A stretch of DNA of 64,000 bases from Rhodococcus ruber (GCF_027270735.1 NZ_JAPWIJ010000002.1:124001-188000); one strand, 5' to 3'. Positions 16,297-25,797 are shown, counted from the first letter of the stretch. Notes: generated by a model not told the origin, from the letters alone. A program made the numbers and translations.

Positions 16297-17802
16297 ATGG
16301 ATTCATTGAGCAATCTTCTCGACGGGTTCGGCACCGCGCTGACTCCGATGAACCTGGTGTGGGTGTTCGTCGGCGCGTTGCTCGGCACCGCCGTGGGCGT
16401 CCTGCCCGGTCTCGGCTCTGCCATGGCGGTGGCCCTGCTGCTGCCGGTCACCTTCACCCTCGACCCCACCGCTGCCCTGATCATGTTCGCCGGAGTGTAT
16501 TTCGGCGGCCTGTTCGGCGATTCGATCTCGGGCATTCTGATGAACACCCCCGGCAACAGCACCGCCATCGCCGGTACGTTCGAGGGGCATCGAATGGCCA
16601 AGAACGGCCGCGCCCCACAGGCTTTGGCGACCTCGGCCATCGCGTCGTTCATCGGTGGCATGATCGCCACGACCCTGGTCGTGTTCTTTGCCCCGACACT
16701 TGCGGCATTGGCGACCAACTTCGGACCCGCCGAATATCTCGCCCTGGCGGTGTTCGCGTTCATCGCGACGTCGGCAGTGGTGTCGGACTCGGCCCTCAAG
16801 GGTCTGACCGCCCTGCTCATCGGCCTCACCCTGGCCGTGATCGGTATCGACGGACCCTCGGGCGCTTCACGATTCACCTTCGAGGTGCCGGCCCTGTTCG
16901 ACGGCATCCACATCGTCGTCATCACCGTGGCGATGCTCGCCCTCGGTGAAGTGATCCACATCGCGTCGAAGATCGGGCGGCCCGAGGATCGGTCGTTGAT
17001 CAAGTCGCAGGGGCGACCGTGGCTGAGTAAGGCCGAATTCCGCGAAGCACTCCCGGCCTGGCTGCGCGGCACGGCATTCGGTGTGCCGTTCGGCGTCATA
17101 CCGGCGGGCGGTGCCGAGGTGCCGAGCTTCCTGGCCTACGGTACCGAACGCAGGCTCGATCGTAAACGCGAGAAGCCGATGTTCGGCAAGGGTGCCATTC
17201 GTGGCGTGGCAGGGCCCGAGGCAGCTGGAAACTCCACAGCCGGAACAGCAATGGGCGCGCTACTGGCCTTGGGGCTGCCGACGTCGGCGACGGCCGCGAT
17301 CATGCTGGCGGCCTTCCAGCAGTACGGCATGCAACCCGGACCGCTCCTGTTCGAGCGCAGCGGAGACATCGTCTGGGCTCTGCTGGCCAGCCTCTTCCTG
17401 GCGATGATCGTGCTGCTGATCCTCAACCTGCCGTTCGCACCGTTGTGGGCCCAGCTGCTGAAGATCCCCAAGAACTACCTCTACGCCGGAATCTCGGTGT
17501 TCGCTGCCCTCGGCGTCTACGCGTCCAGTGCGTCGATCGTGGATCTGATCTTCATGCTCGGGCTCGGCATCGTCGGATTCATGATGCGTCGCTACGAGAT
17601 TCCACTCGCACCGGTGTTGATCGCGGTGATCCTGGGCCCGCTCGCCGAGGAATCCCTCAGACGTGCACTGGCCGTCAGCGAGGGCGACCCGTCGATCCTG
17701 GTCAGCAGCGGCATCACCATCGTGCTCTACGCACTGATGGTCATCGCCGTGGTGTTCTCGATCGTCAGCAAGATCAGGGCCCGCAAGACCGCCGACTTCT
17801 GA
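16297..17802 (+). CDS. tctA: Tripartite tricarboxylate transporter, large membrane subunit
   Basis: 501 residues with about 11-12 membrane helices. The conserved TctA signatures are present: GVLPGLGSAMAVALLLP (about 33-50), GGLFGDSISGILMNTPG (about 68-84) and GVAGPEAAGNSTAGTAMGALLALGLP (about 305-330). These duplicated glycine-rich re-entrant loops form the transport site in the family. It is the last gene of the tctCBA operon, followed by a 23-bp palindrome at 17813-17862. The order C-B-A is complete, so the system should be functional. Confidence 0.94.
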   Translation: MDSLSNLLDGFGTALTPMNLVWVFVGALLGTAVGVLPGLGSAMAVALLLPVTFTLDPTAALIMFAGVYFGGLFGDSISGILMNTPGNSTAIAGTFEGHRMAKNGRAPQALATSAIASFIGGMIATTLVVFFAPTLAALATNFGPAEYLALAVFAFIATSAVVSDSALKGLTALLIGLTLAVIGIDGPSGASRFTFEVPALFDGIHIVVITVAMLALGEVIHIASKIGRPEDRSLIKSQGRPWLSKAEFREALPAWLRGTAFGVPFGVIPAGGAEVPSFLAYGTERRLDRKREKPMFGKGAIRGVAGPEAAGNSTAGTAMGALLALGLPTSATAAIMLAAFQQYGMQPGPLLFERSGDIVWALLASLFLAMIVLLILNLPFAPLWAQLLKIPKNYLYAGISVFAALGVYASSASIVDLIFMLGLGIVGFMMRRYEIPLAPVLIAVILGPLAEESLRRALAVSEGDPSILVSSGITIVLYALMVIAVVFSIVSKIRARKTADF

Positions 17803-17812
17803 GCGCGCTCCG

Positions 17813-17862
17813 CGCAGTGGTGTGGTTGAGTGCCCTCTGGGGCACTCAATCACACCACTGCG
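17813..17862. repeat. Large intergenic palindrome, copy 2 (also terminator)
   Basis: A 23-bp stem (17813-17835 with 17840-17862, one G-U pair) closes a 4-base loop TCTG. It lies between the convergent tctA and Old Yellow Enzyme genes. The outer arm (CGCAGTGGTGTGGTT) differs from the 8252 palindrome by one transition plus its first base. This is evidence for a dispersed element placed at operon ends. A second small palindrome, AGCAC/GTGCT, follows at 17864-17876. Confidence 0.8.
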
Positions 17863-17868
17863 AAGCAC

Positions 17869-18942
17869 TTAGTGCTGCAGGGCCGGGTAGTCCGTGTAGC
17901 CCGTGGCACCATCGGTGTAGAAGGTGCTCGGATCCGGCTCGTTCAGGGGCAGATTCTCGCGCCAGCGGTAGGCGAGGTCGGGGTTGGCGATCGCCGGACG
18001 GCCGACGACGATGGCGTCACCGATGCCGTTGTCGAGCAGCGACAGAGCCTCGTCACGGCTGGTGATCTCACCGAAGCCACTGTTGACCAGCACGGAGCCG
18101 CCGAAGGCCTGCCGCAGATCCTGAACCAGCTCACCGGCCGGATCCTTGTGCAGCACACTGAGATACGCCAGACCCAACGGTGCGATTCGGTCGACCAACG
18201 CGCGGTAGGTGGCACGCACGTCGTCGGCGTCCGTCTCGAGGGCATCCTGAATGTTGTGCTCGGGTGAGATACGAATTCCCACCTTGCCTGCGCCCAGGGC
18301 TGCGACCACTGCCTCGACGACCTCGGCGACGAAGCGCGCACGGTTCTCGGGTGAGCCGCCGTACTTGTCGTCTCGCTGGTTCGATGCCGGCGAGAGGAAT
18401 TCGTGCAACAGGTATCCGTTGGCACCGTGAATCTCCACGCCGTCCATTCCGGCCGCGATCGCGTTCTTCGACGCCTGCACGAAGTCCTCGATCACCGACG
18501 GCAGCTCGTCCTCACGCAACGCGCGCGGGGTGGGGTACGACTTCTTGCCCTCGTACGTGTGAGTCTCGCCCTCGATAGCGATGGCGCTGGGCCCGACGAC
18601 CTCACGGCCACCCGTCGTCGCCTCGTGGGTAACCCGACCGGCATGCATCACCTGAGCGACGATCGATCCGCCCTCGGCGTGCACTGCGTCGGCAACGTTG
18701 CGCCAACCCTCGATCTGCTCGTCCGTGACAAGACCGGGCTGGCCTGGGAAGCCCTGGCCTGCATGGCTCGGGTAGGTGCCTTCGCTGACGATGAGCCCCA
18801 AAGACGCCCGCTGCTTGTAGTGCTCGACCACCATCGGGCCCGGCACGCCGTCCTTACCGGACCGAACCCGCGTGAGCGGGGCCATCACCAGCCGGTTGCC
18901 GAGCTTCAGGTCACCGAGGGTCAACGGGGAAAACAACTTCAT
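17869..18942 (-). CDS. Old Yellow Enzyme-family NADH:flavin oxidoreductase / alkene reductase
   Basis: 357 residues, a complete FMN-binding TIM barrel of the OYE/NemA class. Features include MAPLTRVRS near the N-terminus, the substrate-binding His-x-x-Asn pair in EIHGANGYLLHEFLSP (about 180-195), the following NQRDDKYGGS signature and a C-terminal phosphate-binding GIGDAIVVGRP. Such enzymes reduce activated C=C bonds or nitro groups with NAD(P)H. The start codon and ribosome site sit inside one arm of a 13-bp inverted repeat (see 18937-19012). The gene is monocistronic and convergent with tctA. Confidence 0.93.
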   Translation of the reverse strand: MKLFSPLTLGDLKLGNRLVMAPLTRVRSGKDGVPGPMVVEHYKQRASLGLIVSEGTYPSHAGQGFPGQPGLVTDEQIEGWRNVADAVHAEGGSIVAQVMHAGRVTHEATTGGREVVGPSAIAIEGETHTYEGKKSYPTPRALREDELPSVIEDFVQASKNAIAAGMDGVEIHGANGYLLHEFLSPASNQRDDKYGGSPENRARFVAEVVEAVVAALGAGKVGIRISPEHNIQDALETDADDVRATYRALVDRIAPLGLAYLSVLHKDPAGELVQDLRQAFGGSVLVNSGFGEITSRDEALSLLDNGIGDAIVVGRPAIANPDLAYRWRENLPLNEPDPSTFYTDGATGYTDYPALQH

Positions 18943-19012
18943 GGATCTCTCTCCTCACGAGTGCGTGCACAGTCTTTGCCACTGATCACTCGAACGATCG
19001 AGATCCATGAAG
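18937..19012 (-). promoter_or_regulatory. 13-bp inverted repeat spanning the OYE start codon
   Basis: CTTCATGGATCTC (18937-18949) and GAGATCCATGAAG (19000-19012) are perfect complements 50 bases apart. In the OYE mRNA the downstream arm contains the ATG and part of the Shine-Dalgarno, so pairing with the leader copy would hide the start site. The upstream copy also reads ATGAAG on the + strand, as if the gene start had been duplicated in inverse orientation. Confidence 0.6.
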
Positions 19013-19054
19013 CTATTCCGATCCGAGAGATTGCTCACGCCGGAAACAGCGCAC

Positions 19055-21235
19055 TTACAGGATGTACAGCATCTCCTGGTACGTCGGCAGCGGCCAGAGA
19101 TCGTCGGCCACCATTGCCTCGAGCGTGTCCGCCGCCGAGCGGACCGCCGCCATCGCGGGCAGCAGTTCGTCCTTGGCGTGCACGGCCTCGGCCAGAGCGT
19201 CGCCGCCCGGGTCGGCTTCCAGCGCGCCCTTCAACGTCGCCAACGCTGTGCGCAGCTCCGACAGCGGAGCCGAGACTGCGTGCAGCGCAGTCATGTCCAC
19301 GTCCTCGACGCCTGCACCCTTGAGCGCGCTGACGTTTTGCGCCAGTTCCGTCTGGTAGCGCACTGCAGCGGGCAGGATGGACGTCTGGCCCATTTCCAGC
19401 GTCAACCGCGCTTCTACGAACACCGTCAGCGCATACTGCTCGAGTCCGATCTCGTAGCGCGAGTGCATCTCTCGGTGATTGAACACCTTGTACTTCTCGA
19501 ACAGTTCCATCGCCGACTCGGAGATCAACTCCGGCAATGCGTCGAGGGTGGTACGCAGATTCGGTAGTCCTCGTGCTTCGGCCTCGACCTGCCAGTTGTC
19601 GGAGTAACCGTCACCGTTGAACACCACTGCACCGTGTTCGGTGATGATCTCCGTCAGCAGGTTCTGCACGGCGGTGTCGAAATCGGTGCCGTCGGCGACG
19701 GCGGCCTCGAGATTGGTCGCCATGTAATCGAGCGCCTCGGCCATGATCGTATTGATCGTGACCATCGGGCCGTTGACGGTCTGCATGGAGCCGGGAGCGC
19801 GGAACTCGAACCTGTTGCCCGTGAACGCGAATGGGCTCGTCCGGTTGCGGTCGCCGGGATCGGTCGGCAGAACGGGCAGGGTGTCGGCACCGATCATCAT
19901 GGTGCCCTTGCCCTTCGAGGACGTGGCTGCACCCTTGGCGATCTGATCGAACACGTCTGCCAGCTGATCACCGAGGAAGATCGAGATGATCGCGGGCGGA
20001 GCCTCGTTGGCCCCGAGACGGTGATCGTTGGTCGCCGACGCCACCGAGGCGCGCAGCAGACCACCGTACTTGTGCACCGCACGGATGACGGCGGCGCAGA
20101 AGACCAGGAACTGCGCGTTGTCGTGCGGGTTGTCGCCGGGAACGAGCAGCGATCCGAGCTCGGAGTTACCGAGCGAGAAGTTGACGTGCTTGCCCGAGCC
20201 GTTGACACCCTCGAAGGGCTTCTCGTGGAACAGACACTCCATACCGTGCTTCTTGGCGATCGTCTTGAACGTCGTCATCAGCAGCTGCTGGTGATCGGCT
20301 GCGATGTTGCCGCGCTCGAACATCGGCGCGATCTCGAACTGCCCGGGGGCGACTTCGTTGTGCCTGGTCTTGGCCGGAATACCGAGCTTGAACAGCTCAC
20401 GCTCGGTATCCATCATGAAGCCGAGCACGCGCTCGGGGATGGCTCCGAAGTAGTGGTCGTCGAATTCCTGCCCCTTGGGTGGCTTCGATCCGAACAGGGT
20501 ACGACCGGCGTTGAGCAGGTCGGGGCGGGCCAGGAAGAAGTGCCGGTCGACGAGGAAGTACTCCTGCTCAGGACCACAGAACGAGACGATGTTCTCGATG
20601 TTCTCGTGTCCGAACAACTTCAGGATGCGCTCGGCATGTCCGCCCATCGCCTGCTGCGAACGCAACAACGGCGTCTTGTGGTCGAGGGCCTCACCGGTCA
20701 TCGAGACGAACACCGTCGGGATGCACAGGGTATTGCCGTTCGGGTTCTCGAGCACGTACGCCGGGCTGGTGACGTCCCAGCCGGTGTACCCACGAGCCTC
20801 GAACGTGTTGCGCAGACCGCCGTTGGGGAAGCTCGACGCGTCGGGCTCGCCCTGGATCAGCGTCTTGCCTGCGAATTCGGCGAGCGCACTGCCGTCACCG
20901 ACGGGATCGAAGAAGCTGTCGTGCTTCTCGGCCGTCAACCCGGTGAGCGGGTAGAAGACGTGGGCGTAGTGCGTCGCGCCCTTCTCCAGGGCCCAGTCCT
21001 TCATCGCCGACGCCACCGCGTCGGCGACCATGGGGTCGAGCTTCTTACCCTTGTCGATCGTCGCCATCACGGACTTGAAGACCGATTTGGGCAGACGCTT
21101 CTGCATCACGACCTTGCTGAAGACGTTCTCACCGAATATCTCGCCCGGCTTCTCATCTCCCACGAAGCTGACCGCAGGCGGCACATACGCCTCGACGTCT
21201 TTGATCGCCTGCAGGCGTACGGTATTTCCACTCAT
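19055..21235 (-). CDS. glnA3: Glutamine synthetase type III
   Basis: 726 residues, the large GSIII size class (types I/II are about 350-470). The N-terminal GSIII-specific domain includes [22 protein letters not shown]. The catalytic beta-grasp follows with [32 protein letters not shown] (ATP/metal site), [12 protein letters not shown] and [20 protein letters not shown]. It makes glutamine from glutamate, ammonia and ATP. The start at 21235 has AAGGGG five bases upstream; an in-frame extension to 21349 is rejected as non-conserved. It is monocistronic. I see no convincing GlnR box in the 207-bp upstream region. The symbol is by type only. Confidence 0.93.
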   Translation of the reverse strand: MSGNTVRLQAIKDVEAYVPPAVSFVGDEKPGEIFGENVFSKVVMQKRLPKSVFKSVMATIDKGKKLDPMVADAVASAMKDWALEKGATHYAHVFYPLTGLTAEKHDSFFDPVGDGSALAEFAGKTLIQGEPDASSFPNGGLRNTFEARGYTGWDVTSPAYVLENPNGNTLCIPTVFVSMTGEALDHKTPLLRSQQAMGGHAERILKLFGHENIENIVSFCGPEQEYFLVDRHFFLARPDLLNAGRTLFGSKPPKGQEFDDHYFGAIPERVLGFMMDTERELFKLGIPAKTRHNEVAPGQFEIAPMFERGNIAADHQQLLMTTFKTIAKKHGMECLFHEKPFEGVNGSGKHVNFSLGNSELGSLLVPGDNPHDNAQFLVFCAAVIRAVHKYGGLLRASVASATNDHRLGANEAPPAIISIFLGDQLADVFDQIAKGAATSSKGKGTMMIGADTLPVLPTDPGDRNRTSPFAFTGNRFEFRAPGSMQTVNGPMVTINTIMAEALDYMATNLEAAVADGTDFDTAVQNLLTEIITEHGAVVFNGDGYSDNWQVEAEARGLPNLRTTLDALPELISESAMELFEKYKVFNHREMHSRYEIGLEQYALTVFVEARLTLEMGQTSILPAAVRYQTELAQNVSALKGAGVEDVDMTALHAVSAPLSELRTALATLKGALEADPGGDALAEAVHAKDELLPAMAAVRSAADTLEAMVADDLWPLPTYQEMLYIL

Positions 21236-21442
21236 GGCTACCCCTTGACAAGGTGCTGCTCCACAGCTGGATTTTGCGGAGTCCGACCCGGCGACTGTAC
21301 GAATGCGACGTGGCGGTCGTGTTTCGTCGTTGTGTCCACTGCGATGCAAAACAGACGGGGAGGCAAAAACGGCAATCGGAGTTTCTTTCCGCGCACACGG
21401 GGTAACTCCATAGCCAGCGTAAACAACTGAAAGGCGTGTTCC

Positions 21443-21910
21443 ATGACCGACGAGTTGACCGTCCGGCGCGTGATCGACGCTCCCCCCGCCTCAGTGTTCA
21501 CCGCGCTCGCCAATCCCGAGGTTCAGGCTGCGGTCGACGGCTCGGACATGCTGCGCGGCGCGATCGACCCGACCCCGCTGCGCGCGGTGGGCGACACCTT
21601 CGCGATGGATATGTACCAGCCGGAACTGGGCGAGTACGTCATGGAGAACACCTTGTTCGTGTTCGAGCAGGACCGGCGCATCGGTTGGATCCCCAATCGC
21701 CAGGGTATGGAACCCCGTGGCACGCGCTGGTCCTGGGAACTCGAGGAGGTCGCCGACGACCGGACAGCCCTGACCCAGGTGTACGACTGGTCGCGTGTCA
21801 CCGACCCGGAGTTCCGCAAGATGGCCGGGTTTCCGCGGGTGACCGAAGACCAGATCGTCGGCACCATGCGCCGGCTCGCCGAACATCTCGGCGTCCCGCT
21901 CGAAGACTGA
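21443..21910 (+). CDS. SRPBCC (START/Bet v1-like) family protein
   Basis: 155 residues. The N-terminus [19 protein letters not shown] is typical of the polyketide-cyclase/AHSA1-like helix-grip fold, followed by alternating strands ending in a long C-terminal helix ([14 protein letters not shown]). The cavity-lining content is hydrophobic. It starts 7 bases after an AAAGG site and is followed 25 bp later by a second SRPBCC gene, so the two are cotranscribed. The ligand is unknown. Proteins of this class bind lipids, polyketides or hormones; no catalytic residues can be assigned. Confidence 0.75.
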   Translation: MTDELTVRRVIDAPPASVFTALANPEVQAAVDGSDMLRGAIDPTPLRAVGDTFAMDMYQPELGEYVMENTLFVFEQDRRIGWIPNRQGMEPRGTRWSWELEEVADDRTALTQVYDWSRVTDPEFRKMAGFPRVTEDQIVGTMRRLAEHLGVPLED

Positions 21911-21935
21911 TCCCCAACAACAGGAAAGAAACCCC

Positions 21936-22376
21936 ATGGTCGACGTCACCCGCACATTCACCGCCGCTGTTCCGCTGGAGAAGGCGGCCGCATTTCTTCG
22001 CGACTTCTCCAATGCGCCGTCGTGGGATCCCGGAACCCAGAGCTGCACGCAGATTACGGACGGGCCGGTCGCCGTCGGAACACAGTGGCACAACGTCTCG
22101 AAGCTGTTCGGTATCACCACGGAGTTGACCTACACCTTGGTCACGGACGAGCCGAATCACATCGTTCTCGAAGGCGAGAACAAGACAGCCACCAGCGTCG
22201 ACGACATCACGCTGACGGCGGAAGGCGACCGATCGACGCGGATCGACTACCACGCGCAGGTCGAGTTCAACGGTGCCGCAAAGGTTGCCGGTCCGTTCCT
22301 GAAGGCGGGTTTCGAGGCGAAGGTCGCGCCGGACACCGTGGAGAAGATGACCGAGGCGCTCGAGCGGCTGAACTGA
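21936..22376 (+). CDS. SRPBCC family protein
   Basis: 146 residues with the fold pattern VTRTFTAAVPLEKAAAFLRDFSNAPSWDPG, central strands (TYTLVTDEPNHIVLEG, ITLTAEGDRSTRIDY) and a C-terminal helix ending in VEKMTEALERLN. It resembles the polyketide cyclase/dehydrase-like group that is abundant in actinobacteria. AGGAAAG precedes the ATG. It forms a two-gene unit with the preceding SRPBCC gene and is convergent with a methyltransferase gene, whose stop is four bases away. A joint role in binding a hydrophobic metabolite is possible but unproven. Confidence 0.78.
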   Translation: MVDVTRTFTAAVPLEKAAAFLRDFSNAPSWDPGTQSCTQITDGPVAVGTQWHNVSKLFGITTELTYTLVTDEPNHIVLEGENKTATSVDDITLTAEGDRSTRIDYHAQVEFNGAAKVAGPFLKAGFEAKVAPDTVEKMTEALERLN

Positions 22377-22380
22377 CGGC

Positions 22381-23202
22381 TTACCTGCGCGCGACGATCG
22401 TGAAGTTGTCGGCCGCGCTCGTCTCGACCTCGGCTGCCACGATCGAACCGTCGTCGGCGAAGATCTCCACGATCGTGAACCCGGCACCCATCACCAGCGA
22501 CCGCACATCCGACACCGTGGTGAAATGCATGAACGGCGCAAAATCGTGTGCAGCGAGCGGAGCGATGGCCCATGATCCCCGATCGTCGATGCGAGATCTG
22601 GCCGACCACCAATTACGCACGCTGCGAACAACACCGGTAGGATCGAGCAGTCTCCGCCCGATTGCCGTCACGGCCCGTTTCGGCGAGAATCTGAACCGCT
22701 GCGTTGGCCTGCTCAGCTGAAACGGCTTCTCCCCGAACGACGGTCCGTTGCGGTTGAGGGTGGAGAACACCAACACCCCGGAACCCGCAAGAAGTCGAAA
22801 GAATTCGGCGAGTACCCGGCCGCGCTCCTCGTGGGTGACGGTGTCTATCCCGTTGTTGCTGAACACGATCAGGCCGAACTCGCCGTCGGCGAAAGCCGTC
22901 AGACTGCGCGCATCGGCCACGTGCGCTTGCAGGTCCGGGAAATTCCGTCGGAACGCGTCGATCATGTTGGGCGCGTAGTCGATCGCCACGTACTGATCGC
23001 TCATGAGCCGCAGCAGGGCTGTGGTTCGGCCACTGCCGACGCCGACGTCCAACACCGGCGTTCCGCGAGCAATCGAGGCCGCAGCGACCAGCGCCGCCGC
23101 TTCGCCACGGTCGAGAAATCCGTCTGTGGGGCCGGCGTACTCCACATAGGCCGCGGCCACCCGAGCACTGTCGAACACATCCCGGTTGTGGTCTGTGGAC
23201 AC
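22381..23202 (-). CDS. Class I SAM-dependent methyltransferase
   Basis: About 273 residues. SAM motif I is PVLDVGVGSGRTTALL (about 50-65), the acidic residue after strand 2 is in YVAIDYAPNMIDAFRR, and the post-I segment is LIVFSNNGIDTVTHEERGRVLAEFFRLL. Asn-Asn-Gly-Ile-Asp replaces the usual aromatic motif. The start is uncertain: GTG at 23202 is preceded by GAGG at a good distance, GTG at 23211 is also possible, and the frame stays open to 23313. The substrate is unknown. It is convergent with the SRPBCC pair and divergent from a DUF5996 gene. Confidence 0.8.
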   Translation of the reverse strand: MSTDHNRDVFDSARVAAAYVEYAGPTDGFLDRGEAAALVAAASIARGTPVLDVGVGSGRTTALLRLMSDQYVAIDYAPNMIDAFRRNFPDLQAHVADARSLTAFADGEFGLIVFSNNGIDTVTHEERGRVLAEFFRLLAGSGVLVFSTLNRNGPSFGEKPFQLSRPTQRFRFSPKRAVTAIGRRLLDPTGVVRSVRNWWSARSRIDDRGSWAIAPLAAHDFAPFMHFTTVSDVRSLVMGAGFTIVEIFADDGSIVAAEVETSAADNFTIVARR

Positions 23203-23338
23203 GCTGATCACCTCTTCTTCCCTGACCGCTGCCACACGCGTCTCGCCCCTGGCATCAGACCGTACCGGCGAACCCTGAGGTGCGCCTGAGGTAACACGGC
23301 TATGGTCATCCACCGGGGTATGTGTGCATCATCGACAC

Positions 23339-24226
23339 ATGACAACTTCCTACGACGCGTGGCCGGCACTCCCGATCGAGAGCTGGGCAGACACTCGCGA
23401 CACGGTGCATCTCTGGACCCAGATCGTCGGCAAGACCCGAATGGCACTGTCACCGGCACTCAACCATTGGTGGGGAGTAGCGCTGTACGTCGATGCGTCC
23501 GGACTGACGACGTCGCTGATACCACTCGGCGACCGCGGTCTCGAAATTCGTTTCGACTTCCTCGCCCACCGACTGGTACTGGCCACCACCGATGGCCAGA
23601 GCCGGACCATGAAGCTCGAACCCCGCACCGTCGCAGACTTCTTCGCCGAATACACCGACCTGCTCACGCAACTCGGAGTCGACTCGACGATCGTGGGACG
23701 GCCTGTCGAACTTCCACACGCCACCCCGTTCGCGGAGGACGTCGAACACGCCTCCTACGACGCGGACGCGATGGAGAGGTTCTGGCGCGCCCTCGTCAGC
23801 GCACATCGAGTGTTCTCCGAGTTTCGCGCCGACTTTCGCGGGAAGTCCAGCCCTGTCCATTTCTTCTGGGGCGCTTTCGATCTCGCCGTCACGCGCTTCT
23901 CGGGTAGGTCGGCCCCCCAGCATCCCGGTGGTGTTCCGAACTGCCCGGACTGGGTGATGCACGAGGCGTACAGCGACGAGGTCTCGAGTGCCGGCTTCTG
24001 GCCGGGCGGGGCCGCGGAGGGCGCGTTCTACGCTTACGCCTACCCGAATCCGGACGGCTACGACAGCCATCCGGCCGTCACCGCTCCCGCGTACTTCGAT
24101 CGCGATCTCGGCGAGTACGTCCTCCCCTACGAGGCCGTACGCACTGCCGAGGACCCCGACGCGCTTCTGCTCGCCTTCCTCGACAGCACCTACCGTGCCG
24201 CTGTCGAGACTGCCCACTGGCGGTAG
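23339..24226 (+). CDS. DUF5996-family protein
   Basis: 295 residues. Family features include WPALPIESWADTRDTVHLWTQIVGK at the N-terminus and the central HFFWGAFDLAVTRFSGR, followed by proline/glycine-rich segments (GFWPGG, YAYPNPDGY). The protein is rich in Trp, His and acidic residues and has no signal or membrane helix. I recognise the family as DUF5996, widespread in actinobacteria and proteobacteria and without an assigned activity. The start is taken at the second Met (23339), which begins the conserved part. A C-tract hairpin lies just downstream. Confidence 0.8.
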   Translation: MTTSYDAWPALPIESWADTRDTVHLWTQIVGKTRMALSPALNHWWGVALYVDASGLTTSLIPLGDRGLEIRFDFLAHRLVLATTDGQSRTMKLEPRTVADFFAEYTDLLTQLGVDSTIVGRPVELPHATPFAEDVEHASYDADAMERFWRALVSAHRVFSEFRADFRGKSSPVHFFWGAFDLAVTRFSGRSAPQHPGGVPNCPDWVMHEAYSDEVSSAGFWPGGAAEGAFYAYAYPNPDGYDSHPAVTAPAYFDRDLGEYVLPYEAVRTAEDPDALLLAFLDSTYRAAVETAHWR

Positions 24227-24249
24227 CTCGGAGGGAGGCGGTTGCCGTT

Positions 24250-24271
24250 CCCCCCCCCCCCCATCTGGGGG
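24250..24271. repeat. 13-base cytosine homopolymer with C/G hairpin
   Basis: Thirteen consecutive C residues (24250-24262) are followed by ATCT and GGGGG (24267-24271), giving a small C5/G5 hairpin after the DUF5996 stop. It may serve as a terminator. Runs of this length are prone to replication slippage and to sequencing error. Confidence 0.8.
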
Positions 24272-24312
24272 TATTCGACGGGTGACCCGGATCACTACCG
24301 TTCGTCGCATTC

Positions 24313-24336
24313 GGTATCGCACATTCGCCCGATACC
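24313..24336. promoter_or_regulatory. Inverted repeat upstream of MHS symporter
   Basis: GGTATCG (24313-24319) and CGATACC (24330-24336), perfect 7-bp arms ten bases apart, lie just before the ribosome site (CGGAGG) of the symporter gene. This is a candidate operator or leader hairpin. No regulator gene is adjacent. Confidence 0.4.
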
Positions 24337-24354
24337 CGACAAAACGGAGGAACC

Positions 24355-25707
24355 ATGACCACTGTCTCACCCGACGACCCGGGTGTGTCCGCATCGACGC
24401 GGCCGCCGGTGCAGACCAAGACCAGTGTTCGGCGGGTCGCCGTCGCCAGTGGTATCGGTACGACGATCGAGTTCTACGACTTCTTCATCTACGGAACCGC
24501 TGCCGCCTTGGTCTTCCCGACCATCTTCTTCCCGGCGCTCGGATCGACAGCAGGCACCGTGGCCTCGTTCGCCACCTTCGCCGTCGCGTTCATCGCCAGG
24601 CCCGTCGGTGCGGTGCTGTTCGGGCACTTCGGCGACCGCATCGGTCGTAAGAAGACGTTGATCTCGACGCTGCTGCTGATGGGAGTATCCACGTTCGCCA
24701 TCGGCTTGCTGCCCGGTGCCGAAACCATCGGCGTGGCTGCTCCGATCATTCTGGTGCTGCTCAGGTTCGGACAAGGCTTCGCAGTGGGCGGAGAATGGGC
24801 CGGCGCGACACTGCTCACGGCCGAGTACGCCCCGCCGGGAAAACGTGGCTTCTATGCGATGTTCCCCCAGTTGGGACCGTCCGCCGCCTTCATCTTCTCG
24901 AGCGCTACCTTCCTCGCTACCGGCTTGCTGCTCGGCGACACCAACGAGACGTTCCTGAACTACGGCTGGCGAATCCCGTTCCTGCTCAGCGCAGTTCTGG
25001 TGCTTATCGGCCTGTACATGCGGTTGGCCATCGAGGAGACCCCGGTCTTTCGCGCCAACAAGCTCGCCGAAGAGCAGGCCCCGGCGACCGCCGCGCCCAC
25101 CAAGCTGCCCATCTTCGACGCATGGCGCATCCAGAAGCGCGAAATCATTACCGCCGCAGGAGCATTGGCGTCCCTGTTCGCGTTCTTCTACATGGGCACC
25201 GCGTACCTGACGAGTTACGGCACCAAGACCCTCGGATTCGACCGCCCGTTCGTGTTGATCACCGGAATCGGAGCGGCGGTGATCTTCGGAGTCGCGATCG
25301 CGGTCTCGGCGACCTACTCCGATCGTGTCGGCCGACGCCGAGTGATCATGGGAGCGTGCATCATTGCGATACCCTGGTCGATCGCACTGTTCCCCGTTCT
25401 CGACACAGGATCACCGGCAGCATTCGTGATCGGCATGTGCGTCACGCTCGCGATCTTCGGAGTTGCGTACGGACCGACCGGAGCATTGCTGCCTGAGCTG
25501 TTCCAGACCCGATTCCGTTACACCGGAGCAGGTTTGGGCTACAACCTCGCGGGAGTTCTCGGTGGCGCAATTCCGCCGATGCTGGCCGCACCACTCACGG
25601 CCGCGTTCGGCAGCATCTCGATCGGCGTCATGCTGGCCCTGCTGTCGGTGCTGAGTCTGGTCTGCACCAAGCGATTGATCGAAACCAAGGACGTCGACAT
25701 GGCCTGA
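24355..25707 (+). CDS. MFS transporter, metabolite:H+ symporter (MHS) family
   Basis: 450 residues, 12 membrane helices. The N-terminal signature ASGIGTTIEFYDFFIYGTAA is diagnostic of the MHS (ShiA/ProP/KgtP-like) subfamily, followed by the loop 2-3 motif GHFGDRIGRKKTL, the helix 4-5 segment RFGQGFAVGGEWAG and a second D-R-x-G-R-R motif (SDRVGRRRVIMG) between helices 8 and 9. Substrates in this subfamily are organic acids, shikimate or betaines. Which applies here is not visible. The ribosome site is CGGAGG. It is terminated by a 17-bp hairpin at 25737-25773. Confidence 0.92.
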   Translation: MTTVSPDDPGVSASTRPPVQTKTSVRRVAVASGIGTTIEFYDFFIYGTAAALVFPTIFFPALGSTAGTVASFATFAVAFIARPVGAVLFGHFGDRIGRKKTLISTLLLMGVSTFAIGLLPGAETIGVAAPIILVLLRFGQGFAVGGEWAGATLLTAEYAPPGKRGFYAMFPQLGPSAAFIFSSATFLATGLLLGDTNETFLNYGWRIPFLLSAVLVLIGLYMRLAIEETPVFRANKLAEEQAPATAAPTKLPIFDAWRIQKREIITAAGALASLFAFFYMGTAYLTSYGTKTLGFDRPFVLITGIGAAVIFGVAIAVSATYSDRVGRRRVIMGACIIAIPWSIALFPVLDTGSPAAFVIGMCVTLAIFGVAYGPTGALLPELFQTRFRYTGAGLGYNLAGVLGGAIPPMLAAPLTAAFGSISIGVMLALLSVLSLVCTKRLIETKDVDMA

Positions 25708-25736
25708 GGGCCGACAACCCGACCGCGCACAACGCA

Positions 25737-25773
25737 GAACCGCGGCCACCCGAAAGTCGGGTGGCCGCGGTTC
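25737..25773. terminator. Strong bidirectional intrinsic terminator
   Basis: A 17-bp perfect stem (GAACCGCGGCCACCCGA at 25737-25753 and its complement at 25757-25773) has a 3-base loop and trailing TTGTC. It lies between the convergent symporter and desaturase genes. Confidence 0.92.
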
Positions 25774-25797
25774 TTGTCAGCTGTGCGGGGACTGAAC

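Noticed and set aside
19634..21430. 598-residue open frame on the + strand
   Set aside because: Antisense shadow of glutamine synthetase III produced by high GC codon bias; no ribosome site and low-complexity composition.
21236..21442. GlnR-type binding site upstream of glutamine synthetase III
   Set aside because: GTAAC/GTAAAC-like words occur but the spacing (12 bases) does not fit the GlnR consensus of two half-sites six bases apart.
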